From Acidobacteriota bacterium (GTDB taxonomy: Bacteria; Acidobacteriota; Terriglobia; Bryobacterales; Bryobacteraceae), in contig JANXXI010000061.1 in the NCBI GenBank assembly GCA_025350695.1, forward strand, positions 1 to 38,452: a stretch of DNA of 38,452 nt, given 5' to 3'. Positions 24,701 to 31,449 of this stretch are shown here, piece after piece. Positions within the stretch are counted from its first letter, which is position 1. The number at the start of each line of letters is the position of its first letter. The notes below the pieces were generated by a model that was given only the letters and a program-made list of their open reading frames with translations, searched no databases and was not told the DNA's origin. Made by a program: the position numbers and the translations under genes.

Positions 24701-25126
24701 TTCCAGACTGGGCTACCTGTAAATCCGGTAATTTCCGCCGATCAAGCTGGAACGGGCGCGGCGGCGGGGCAGCGTCCCAACCTTGTCGGCGATCCCTATT
24801 CGGGAGGGACAATTGGCGGATTCCAGATTCTGAATAAGAGCGCTTTCGGCGTGCCGGCGTTGGGGACCCTTGGCAATTTGGGAGCGTATAACATATACTT
24901 GCCTAACTGGATCAATCTGAATGCTTCGTTGGTAAAGTCGTTCTTCACTGGTGGGGAGAAGTTGCGGTGGGATTTGCGATTTGAGGGTTACAACGTGGCC
25001 AATCATTTGGTGACATCGGCGATTAACGTTAGCGGTTACACGGGTCCCACGCAGACGAATTGGGGACAGAAAACTGGAACAACGCCACCGAGGGCGATGC
25101 AGTTTTCCGTGCGGATTAACTTCTAA
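21788..25126 (+). CDS. TonB-dependent receptor with carboxypeptidase-regulatory N-domain
   Basis: A large outer-membrane receptor of 1112 aa. The ATG at 21788 has AGGGGA 6 bases upstream and starts a signal peptide (MIRNLNAAFRVAALLVCATL). A carboxypeptidase-regulatory/CNA-B-like domain follows (about 28-105, ISGTVTDASGAALPNAVVTV and TSGYYVVPELPTGKYLVTG). A plug region has LQLNGRNFPELLAMLPGV and NLDGADNKDNGGG. The remainder is a long beta-barrel ending with an aromatic-terminated strand (RAMQFSVRINF), the usual outer-membrane signature. It belongs to the Oar/OmpA-like TonB receptors abundant in Acidobacteriota. Divergence from the oxidoreductase pair suggests an uptake-and-processing locus. 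Confidence 0.94.
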   Translation: MIRNLNAAFRVAALLVCATLMPAQSNLNQQISGTVTDASGAALPNAVVTVANRDTGLTRVSKSNTSGYYVVPELPTGKYLVTGELAGFSKARIDNNPLNANVSIEVNLKLQIGAVTDTVTVQANAVVLDTTSGELGFTVTGEEASELQLNGRNFPELLAMLPGVSTTYTDGFGLFGGFGVNNSGQSINGGRTDTTTWNLDGADNKDNGGGGNNFININPDAIGEMRVLTSNYSAETGSSSGAVVNMAIRSGTKKFHGKLYEYWRNDRLQASSFNSAGVGKPKLRWNNFGGNIGGPISIPKLGLNRSRDKLFFFYSEDIKYLRTGATTTWNVPTAAQKDGNFGTVAIRDPLTQIPFPSNILPPSLINSNMRKLINIYPLGNQGNTTFSFNVTTPTQVHQEVLKLDFNHNEKNQISFHYVHDQYRLLNNTTNLVQNYRAIPGINTSLQWTHVFTPTLINVLQFSFSGNVIIQQTEQLPNSIFIKSFTREGLGITLPTIYNASNVIPQVAITNLTTLTVTPLVFNNYNRIFSLKEGLTKIVGNHNVKMGALFMRSRKNQDNPPAINGQFTFTNGRQPSSGQALADALLGNFQSYTESPSVREGWYRFTQIEPYIQDDWKVRRRLTVNVGLRWSYMQPQYSALNNTVQFLPQYYDRSKAAVISPVNGTVTSAPDPYNGLVIPGNGFPDAAKGRIAQYSDPAVKSLFHDLPLGGAYTRWGNFAPRLGFAYDLTGKQATVLRGGFGVAYERIQGNFIFSGINNTPFNPSTSVISGNVENPSNGAAGAVSPVNIVNSHYLDMKNPRTLTWSLGVQQRLGTNMSLSVSYVGSSAANLSYIQNINQLPVGVGKKSFVPGSTTVLANTNSVRPYPGYGNIQQYMTGANFIYNSMQTQFRKQFKKAGSFNTSFTWSKGRTDANAFNYQPRSSYNLRDDWGATSYNRKFILSPSWVYPIPFWRGGGTWYKQALGGWQINGVGQFQTGLPVNPVISADQAGTGAAAGQRPNLVGDPYSGGTIGGFQILNKSAFGVPALGTLGNLGAYNIYLPNWINLNASLVKSFFTGGEKLRWDLRFEGYNVANHLVTSAINVSGYTGPTQTNWGQKTGTTPPRAMQFSVRINF

Positions 25127-25305
25127 TTCGTCGGCATTTGCGTGAACGCACTTCGGCCTCACGCCTGGCTTGCTTTTGTTTTCAAAACGGCGAGACCAGT
25201 CACAGTTCACCCGTTTGGGCTGCCCACCAGCAGCTTAGCCTGATTTAAGGGCGGCGCGTCTTGGTCATCACAACCAAGGGTGCGTTTTACGGGTATTGCA
25301 TGCGA

Positions 25306-25328
25306 CCGGCTCCGCCGGCTAATTTTTT
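25306..25328 (+). terminator. Possible rho-independent terminator after the receptor
   Basis: CCGGC-TCC-GCCGG (25306-25318) followed by CTAATTTTTT is a short GC stem with a T-tract. It lies about 180 bases after the receptor stop. The stem is only 5 base pairs, so it is weak. Confidence 0.4.
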
Positions 25329-25362
25329 AGCTTCTTGAATCGATCCAAGGGCTGCCTCCTTT

Positions 25363-25764
25363 TTAGGGGACTCGCAATACTCGGATAACGCGGTTTTCCA
25401 GATGAAATCTTATCCGGTAATCCCCGGCGCGAAGGCGGTATTCCGGCGGGTCAAATCCCTGTAATCTCTTCATGTCGCCCCCTCCGGTTTCAGCGAATCG
25501 TTCCACTGTATTTTTAATTCGACGGGCGATTCCCCGGTGCAGATAGAAATCGTACAACGCATCCCCGGCCGCCACTAATACGTGCTGCTTACCATCCAAC
25601 AAATAAGTCTGCGGCGCATTACTCACCGCCCCTATCCGCGCATTCCACAGAATTTTCCCATTCGTCGCATCGAACGCGATAAAATTCCCACTCTGATCCC
25701 CGGCGAAAACCAGCTTGCCCGGCGCACATTGTACAGTGTCCTTCGGGTAAAGCTGGGTAGACAC
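25363..25764 (-). pseudogene. Chimeric fossil ORF: PQQ-dehydrogenase C-terminus joined to RelE-type toxin fragment
   Basis: This 133-residue frame is a fusion of two unrelated remnants. Residues about 14-68 match the final blades of a quinoprotein dehydrogenase (GKLVFAGDQSGNFIAFDATN, then QTYLLDGKQHVLVAAGDALY). Residues about 71-132 match the C-terminal two thirds of a RelE/ParE toxin (RRIKNTVERFAETGGGDMKR, then YRLRAGDYRIRFHLENRVIR). Neither is complete: the dehydrogenase lacks its whole propeller and cofactor site, and the toxin lacks its first strands and helix. A single extra C in CCCC near 25368 may have cut off the usual toxin end (PKKEA). A deletion joining the two is the simplest account. 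Confidence 0.72.
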
Positions 25765-26024
25765 TTCGTAGCAACTATTTCCGCAAGAAATAGGTCGCTT
25801 TAAAATACGTCGAACCGAGTTACAGCCCGACCACGCAACCGCCGGGCAGTCTGGATTTGCAAGCTAATCTCTAAGATTCGGCGGCACCGTCACTCTGCGG
25901 GAACCTGCCTGATTCCCGCTCGTGGCCGGTCGCCGAATTTCTTCTTTCGCGATGCTGTTGGCTAGCTCTCATCGACTACGGCGAATTGTAAACAGGTGCA
26001 GGTTCACCGGAGCGATGGCCATCC

Positions 26025-27290
26025 TCATCTCCGCTCCCGGTGATTCGAGAACAGTTTCAAGTCGATGGCGTCGGCCAACGCTTTATACCCGGCGTCTGTA
26101 GGATGACCATGGTCTCCGCTGTCCAGCGACGGAAGGATCTTCGTCGGTGCCTTGGGATCGCGCAGTACGGCGTCGAAATCGATTACCCCGTCGTACTCGC
26201 CGCTCAAGCGGATCCACGCATTGACAGCTTGTCGCTTGACTTCACCAGCAGGCGAGAATACCGGGAAAGGGGTTCCTGGTATGAGAAACCCTTCCACCGG
26301 GGTCAAGGTGCCACCGTAAATCTTGAGTCCTTGCGCATGCGCCCGTTCGATGAGCTGCTTGTGCCCCTGAATGATCTGATCGGCTGAGACTTCTTCGGCG
26401 GGATTCAGTGTGAAGATGTCGTTGCCGCCCATTTGCACAATTATATGGGTCGCTCCGGTCTGTGCCAGTACGTCGCGATCGAACCTGGCCAGTCCGCTAG
26501 GGCCCAGGGAATCATGAAGAAGTCTTCCACCGGCGATTCCTTTGTTCAATACGCCCAAAGTCCGATTGCCCGGCAGCGCCATCAGGCGTTGGGCGAACTG
26601 GTCCGTCCAGCGTTTGCTCGCGTCCTGGGTAGAGTGCGTCCCGTCCGTGATCGACTCGCCGAAAACTACAACCCCGCCGGTTTGACTAGACGCCGCGACA
26701 TCCACGCCTGCCAGCCAGAACCATGCCACTGGCATCGCGAGACTCGGAAGAACACCGCTTGCGGTGAAATCCCCCGCAAGAGAAACGAACGAGGTCTGCC
26801 TCGATTCAAAGTGCCAAGTCGCCGGTCCAGTATTTTCTGGTAAGAAAATGCTTACTGCCAAGTCGCTAAGCGCGGGCACCTCAAGTCCCACCGGGTCGCT
26901 CAGCACCAGCGCGCCGGGCGGGATGGTGATGGACGTCTTGCCGCCAAAGGTCAAGGTCCGATCCGAATTTGGCACGATTGCGGCTCCTGAGGAGCGGAGT
27001 GCGATGTGGGCCGCTCCGATAACCAGGCCCTTGGCCCCAAAAGTGGAAAACCGCACGCGAACGTGACGGCCTCCTACACTGGTGTGCACGATCTGGCGCA
27101 AGGTCTGATTGTTGAAGCCGGTGTTCGCCAGCCCGGGCACGCCCAGGTCCGGCTCATGCAAAGCGGTGCCCCAAGTCCCAACCCACAGCTCGCCCGCGTA
27201 CGCTGCGGTACCAGAAACAGCGAAGGCGCTTGCCGCGATAAGGGTCAGCGTACGAATGGAACGGCCGCTGATTGATTTCATGATTGACAT
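26025..27290 (-). CDS. Secreted SGNH/GDSL hydrolase (esterase)
   Basis: A 421-aa secreted serine hydrolase. A signal peptide runs to about residue 32 (MSIMKSISGRSIRTLTLIAA...). A beta-sandwich-like N-domain precedes the SGNH core. The core has nucleophile Ser213 in GESITDG (family consensus GDS, here GES), a Gly in NKGIAGGR, Asn290 in MGGNDIF and the Asp393/His396 pair in GDHGHP. It resembles secreted rhamnogalacturonan or acyl esterases. The ATG at 27290 has a perfect AGGAGGT ribosome site 8 bases upstream. It is divergent from the winged-helix/TolB gene across about 190 bases. Confidence 0.9.
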   Translation of the reverse strand: MSIMKSISGRSIRTLTLIAASAFAVSGTAAYAGELWVGTWGTALHEPDLGVPGLANTGFNNQTLRQIVHTSVGGRHVRVRFSTFGAKGLVIGAAHIALRSSGAAIVPNSDRTLTFGGKTSITIPPGALVLSDPVGLEVPALSDLAVSIFLPENTGPATWHFESRQTSFVSLAGDFTASGVLPSLAMPVAWFWLAGVDVAASSQTGGVVVFGESITDGTHSTQDASKRWTDQFAQRLMALPGNRTLGVLNKGIAGGRLLHDSLGPSGLARFDRDVLAQTGATHIIVQMGGNDIFTLNPAEEVSADQIIQGHKQLIERAHAQGLKIYGGTLTPVEGFLIPGTPFPVFSPAGEVKRQAVNAWIRLSGEYDGVIDFDAVLRDPKAPTKILPSLDSGDHGHPTDAGYKALADAIDLKLFSNHRERR

Positions 27291-27438
27291 TCTCGAAACC
27301 TCCTTTAAAGGTTCTAAACTTTACGTACTCAATCGCGTAACACGGATTGAGCCGCAGTAAGAGGCTACCCGCCTTTCCCGCCAAGATAAAGTCGCGCTTA
27401 CCTTCAATCGAGATCACCGGCTGAATCGCTGAAATATA

Positions 27439-27472
27439 AAGGGTTTCTATCGGGTATCACCCGTGCTACACT
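27439..27472 (+). promoter_or_regulatory. Candidate promoter/operator of the winged-helix/TolB gene
   Basis: AAGGGTTTCTAT (27439-27450, repeated upstream of the S53 gene) is followed by the palindrome CGGGT-ATC-ACCCG (27451-27463). Next comes an extended -10, TGCTACACT (27464-27472). The gene's ATG is at 27483, only 10 bases beyond and without a ribosome site, so the transcript may be leaderless or nearly so. No convincing -35 box is seen. Confidence 0.45.
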
Positions 27473-27482
27473 GAGCGTCATC

Positions 27483-29702
27483 ATGGCCTCACCGGGGGAT
27501 TCCAAGCTTTCGCAACCCTCGCGGGCACCGAATCTCGCCTTTGGGCCTTTTGAATTCAACCCCGTAACCGCGGAACTGCGCAAGCACGGCTATAAAGTGA
27601 AACTCCCAGGACAACCTGGGGACGTTCTCGCCGCCTTGGTGAAACGGCCCGGCGAGCTGGTGACGCGTGAAGACCTTCGCAGCCTTCTTTGGCCCGGAGT
27701 TAGTGCTGGCGACTTTGAACACGGCGTAAACGCAGCCATGAACAAGCTCCGCCAGGCGCTTGGCGACACGGCCAATCGGCCACAATATGTAGAGACTTTC
27801 CCGGGCCGCGGATACCGCTTTGTAGCACCCGTGCACTCCGTGGGAGGGGGCGTTCTGGAAATGGTTCCCTCCGCCGCAGCATCGGCGCCAGCGGCGCGGC
27901 AGTCACCATGGAAATTCGTTGCCTGGGCAAGTGCGGCGGCGATTCTGGTGCTTCTCGGCGGAGCCTTTTGGATCGCGTTACGGCCCTCGCGGCCTACGAC
28001 CCTGAAGGCCACTCAATTTCAGATCTCGCCGCCTAAGGGCTACTACCTTGAAGCTGGTGGCACACGTCAGTCGTTTGCGCTATCGCCAGACGGCGAAAAG
28101 ATCGCCTTCACCGCGAAGGACCAAAGCGGCAGCTTCCGACTCTTCCTTCGCGACTTTTCTGAGCTGGAATCCCGTCCGGTAGCCGACGGGGAGGGAGCCT
28201 ATTCGGTTGTCTGGGCTCCCGACGGCGGGACGTTGCTGTTCACCGCGAAGGGAAAGCTGCGTCGTATACAAGTAAACGCAAAGGCCAGTCAGATTCTCAC
28301 AGATGGGACCGGTGCCTTTACCTCCGCAATTCCCTTTGGGCCGGACCGCCTCCTGGTCTCCAATTACAGCAACTCCGTCGTGATAGATTCGTCGAGAGGC
28401 ACCTTTCACGCCATCGACCGGGTTTACCCCTGGGCGCAAATGTTACCCGGAGGAAGGGAATTCCTTTTCACCGTGGACGACGATCCATCCCATGGCGCGC
28501 TGCATGCCCGCATCGCTCCGGTCGGCGGAAACGAATCAGGCGTAGACGTTGTTCAAGCCGATTCCCGGGTTCAATACACGGATTCGCTCCGCTCCCATGG
28601 AGGCTATCTGGTCTACTTGCGCGGGGGAACGTTGTTGGCGCAGCCGTTCGACCTGGCCGCGCGCCGCGTTACTGCGGAACCCAGAGCGATCGCCCGTCAA
28701 GTGCCTTCCTTTGGCCACACGGGCGCCGCAGACTTTTCGGTTTCTCGAAGCGGCGTGCTGGCCTACCAAACCTTTGTCAACCGTTCGCAGTTCATCTGGG
28801 TGGACCGGACAGGCAAACGGCTTTTCACGGCCAGCCCCTCTGACATTAACGCCAGCTATGCGCGGCTTTCGCCGGACGGCCGCTGGCTGGCCGCCGTGCC
28901 GTTCGACATCGAACGCGGCGTTCCCGAAATCTGGCTCTATGACGCCGTCACCGGCGCCGGCCGCAAGGTCATCTACGGACCCGGAATCCGGCACGCACCC
29001 GTATGGTCACCGGATTCCCGCCGCTTGGTCTACCTGCTCGATCAGAGTTGGCCGAAGCTTGCGCTAAGTTCGTCCGGCGGAACACCAGACCCGGAACCCA
29101 TGCCCGATACCGGTTTCATGGTCCCGACGGACTGGTCACCGGACGGCCGCTTCATTCTCTACAACAACTCCGGGCTGCCGGCGGTCACACAGGTCTTTCC
29201 CTCCGATGTTTTTGCCGTCGACATGGCCCGCAATCGCAAGGTAATTCCTCTGTTGACGACGCCATTCTATGAAAACAACGCGGTTTTCTCTCCTGACGGT
29301 AAGTGGCTGGCCTTTCTCTCTAATGAGTCCGGACATTCCGAAATTTACCTGGAGGCGCTGGACTACAGCAACGACTCGCTCCGCGTCACCGGGGAGCGCT
29401 TTCTGGTCTCGCGCAAGGGAGGGCAATGCCTGCGCTGGCGCAAAGACGGCAAGGAACTCTACTACCTGGGCTCCGACGGGCAAATCTATGCGGTGTCCCT
29501 CACTTTTGGTCCGAGTGGAGTCCGCGCCGGGGCCCCGGATCCTCTTTTCAGAATTGACGCCGAAGCAACCGCGACCGTGCACTCGGTTGTTTCGTTCGAC
29601 GTATCCCCGGATGGCAAGCGCTTCGTGATTCCGTCCATGACCCCAGGCGAAAGCTCCGCGCTAGTGGTGCTGAAAAATTGGGAGTCCCTCGTGGCGCAAT
29701 GA
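27483..29702 (+). CDS. Winged-helix DNA-binding protein with TM and TolB-like propeller
   Basis: A 739-aa one-component membrane regulator. An OmpR/PhoB-type winged helix is at about 20-117 (LAFGPFEFNPVTAELRKHGY, then GYRFVAPVH). It is followed by one membrane segment (about 145-165) and an extracytoplasmic beta-propeller of WD40/TolB (PD40) repeats (about 190-735), with many LSPDGxxIAF/WAPDGxxLLF units. This is the CadC-like plan that is common in Acidobacteriota: the sensor domain outside and the DNA-binding domain inside. It likely senses an envelope signal and regulates the divergent esterase or itself. Confidence 0.92.
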   Translation: MASPGDSKLSQPSRAPNLAFGPFEFNPVTAELRKHGYKVKLPGQPGDVLAALVKRPGELVTREDLRSLLWPGVSAGDFEHGVNAAMNKLRQALGDTANRPQYVETFPGRGYRFVAPVHSVGGGVLEMVPSAAASAPAARQSPWKFVAWASAAAILVLLGGAFWIALRPSRPTTLKATQFQISPPKGYYLEAGGTRQSFALSPDGEKIAFTAKDQSGSFRLFLRDFSELESRPVADGEGAYSVVWAPDGGTLLFTAKGKLRRIQVNAKASQILTDGTGAFTSAIPFGPDRLLVSNYSNSVVIDSSRGTFHAIDRVYPWAQMLPGGREFLFTVDDDPSHGALHARIAPVGGNESGVDVVQADSRVQYTDSLRSHGGYLVYLRGGTLLAQPFDLAARRVTAEPRAIARQVPSFGHTGAADFSVSRSGVLAYQTFVNRSQFIWVDRTGKRLFTASPSDINASYARLSPDGRWLAAVPFDIERGVPEIWLYDAVTGAGRKVIYGPGIRHAPVWSPDSRRLVYLLDQSWPKLALSSSGGTPDPEPMPDTGFMVPTDWSPDGRFILYNNSGLPAVTQVFPSDVFAVDMARNRKVIPLLTTPFYENNAVFSPDGKWLAFLSNESGHSEIYLEALDYSNDSLRVTGERFLVSRKGGQCLRWRKDGKELYYLGSDGQIYAVSLTFGPSGVRAGAPDPLFRIDAEATATVHSVVSFDVSPDGKRFVIPSMTPGESSALVVLKNWESLVAQ

Positions 29703-29704
29703 GC

Positions 29705-29721
29705 GGGTCTCCTCAAGACCC
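29705..29721 (+). terminator. Stem-loop directly after the regulator stop
   Basis: GGGTCT-CCTCA-AGACCC is a perfect 6-bp stem with a 5-base loop, starting 2 bases after the stop codon. There is no T-tract, so it could be a terminator or a 3'-end protecting hairpin. Confidence 0.4.
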
Positions 29722-30244
29722 AGCTATCCCCCTCCCTCCCCGATTCCAGCGCTGACGGCGTCCCAGCAACGAATCCAAACGGCCGTTCGGCCATCGAGCG
29801 CTCGGACTCGGCGAAAAGCAAATTGGAAAGCGGGATGTTTTTAAGGGGTTCTATGGGCCATCGTAATCGGCTTAAGAGACCAGTCGGAGCAAATCACTTG
29901 GGAGTTGGCTCAACGTCTTCTATTGCGTCGCCATTGGCCGAGGCACCAGAAATGGCCTCGGCTGGCCTCCATTAATTAGACCCAGACCCAACTGGGGATT
30001 CCGGCGAAGGTGAACGCTCATTCCGAAGGGAAGATGAACAGCATTCCGGGCTGAAGCTGAACGTTATCGGAGCGTAGCGACGCTGGCACTTTGATTGTGC
30101 CGGAATCGTTCACCTTCGTCAAGGAAAACTTATCCGTAGCGAAGCGAAGGCAGCGGCTCCCAGCAGGGAAAAGGGTACGGGGAAAGGGGCGACAGCCTTG
30201 GCGTCCGCCCTACTGCAAAGGAGGTTTTTCCGGGCTCGAAACAG
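29722..30244. other. Non-coding debris zone
   Basis: About 520 bases with no convincing gene. It contains the IS21-like repeat cluster (29998-30120), an AACGGCCGTT palindrome near 29779, and GC-rich sequence. It ends at the left inverted repeat of the IS630 element. Confidence 0.7.
29998..30120. repeat. IS21-like terminal repeat cluster (remnant)
   Basis: Three tandem 22-23-base degenerate units begin ATTCCGG/ATTCCGA and contain AAGgTGAACg: 29998-30019, 30020-30042 and 30043-30065. An inverted copy (minus-strand GAAGGTGAACGATTCCGGCA) lies at about 30099-30120. Multiple terminal repeats with a shared TGAAC/CCGG core are typical of IS21-family ends. No istA or istB gene remains nearby, so this is a relic. 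Confidence 0.55.
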
Positions 30245-30275
30245 CTAGTGGAGTGTCCAACAAATAGCTAGACAG
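30245..30275 (+). repeat. IS630 left terminal inverted repeat
   Basis: 31 bases beginning CTAGTGGAGTGTCC and ending AGCTAGACAG. It pairs with the right repeat at 31417-31447 with six mismatches. The TA at 30246-30247 is the target duplication. Confidence 0.88.
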
Positions 30276-31444
30276 TATAAGCGAATTTGTTTTAAGCTGG
30301 TGCATGGGTAAATCCAGTGCGCTTTCCGCTGAGGATAGAGAGAAGATTCAGCAGTGGATCGCGGCCCATGGCACTCCGCAGCAAGTGGCCATGCGCTGCC
30401 GCATCCTTTTGGCTGCCGCGCAGGGGAATCCAATGTCGCTATCGCCCAGCAGCTTTCGGTGAATCGCAACACGGTGATTCTGTGGCGCAAGCGCTTTGCC
30501 GCCGAGGGATTGGACGGTCTGTGGGATATCGCTCCTGGCAGGGGAAGAAAGCCCAAGTATCACATCGACAAGATCGCCGCCATCGTGGACGCAACGCTGC
30601 AAACCAAGCCTGCGGGGATGACGCACTGGAGTTGCCGCACCATGGCGGAGAGCCAGGGCGTCAGTAAATCCACAGTCAATAATATCTGGCGCGCTCACAA
30701 GTTACAGCCTCATCGCACGAAGACTTTCAAGCTTTCACGGGACCCCAAGTTTTTGGAAAAGATGACCGATGTCGTCGGCTTGTACTTGAATCCTCCACAA
30801 CAGGCGTTGGTACTGTGCGTGGACGAAAAGAGTCAAATTCAGGCCTTAGATCGCACTCAGCCGGGGTTGCCGATCAAGAAGGGCCGATGCGGCACGATGA
30901 CCCACGATTACAAGCGCAACGGCACCACCACCTTGTTCGCCGCTCTGGAGACATTACAGGGTAAGGTCGTTGGGGAATGCCATTCCAGACACCGGCATCA
31001 AGAGTTTCTGCGATTCCTGCGCCTGCTTGACTCCGAGTTTCCCGGCAAGGTTCCCCTACATCTCGTCATGGACAATTACGGCACGCACAAGCACGCCAAA
31101 GTGAAGGAGTGGTTGAAGCGTCATCCCCGATTTGTGCCCCACTTCGTTCCCACCAGTTCCAGTTGGCTGAATCTGGTCGAGCGTTGGTTCGGCCATCTCG
31201 ATAGCAAGGCCATCCGGCGCGGTGTCTTCCTCAGCGTAGCCGATCTACAGGCATCCATCCAGTCGTTTCTCAAGGCTTGGAACCAAGATCCTAAACCTTT
31301 CGTGTGGACGGCCACCGTCGAAGCTATCCAGGACAAACTCACCCGCTGTCGCCAAACCCTGGAACTGATCCAGCCAGGCTGCACCAGCCCCAAGACCAGA
31401 AACCGGAAAAAAGGACCTGTCTAGTTATTTTGAAGACACTACAC
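30248..31444 (+). mobile_element. IS630-family insertion sequence, complete but with transposase frameshift
   Basis: A 1197-base element with imperfect 31-base inverted repeats (25 of 31 matching, counting the flanking CTAG). It is flanked by a direct TA at 30246-30247 and 31445-31446, the hallmark TA target of IS630/Tc1. It encodes a single transposase gene. The right end is 3-6 bases from the stop codon of the sulfatase gene. Confidence 0.9.
30304..31424 (+). pseudogene. IS630 transposase, frameshifted near its N-terminus
   Basis: A DDE transposase of the IS630 family. The natural start is the ATG at 30304 (MGKSSALSAEDREKIQQWIA). Frame 1 closes after about 50 residues. The main frame resumes at about 30420 (NVAIAQQLSVNRNTVILWRK) after a shift at a G-run (CAGGGGAATCC), where one more G would join the frames. 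The helix-turn-helix region is followed by DDE motifs: Asp in VLCVDEKSQ, Asp in LVMDNYGTHK and Glu in WLNLVERWFG. The TAG stop lies inside the right inverted repeat. A programmed -1 shift is possible, since some IS630 elements use one, but the G-run is not a classical slippery site. Confidence 0.85.
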
Positions 31445-31447
31445 TAG
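31417..31447 (-). repeat. IS630 right terminal inverted repeat
   Basis: 31 bases, read on the minus strand as CTAGTGTAGTGTCT followed by TCAAAATAACTAGACAG. The TA at 31445-31446 matches the left target duplication. Confidence 0.88.
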
Positions 31448-31449
31448 GG

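Noticed and set aside
25127-25305. Possible gene between the receptor and the fossil ORF
   Set aside because: No open frame with a start site; only a weak stem-loop with T-tract at the end.
25765-26024. Upstream extension of the dehydrogenase remnant or a small gene
   Set aside because: The frame stays open for a short distance, but no quinoprotein motif is recognisable there.
29998-30065. Short tandem repeats as a CRISPR array
   Set aside because: Units are contiguous and degenerate with no spacers and no cas genes nearby.
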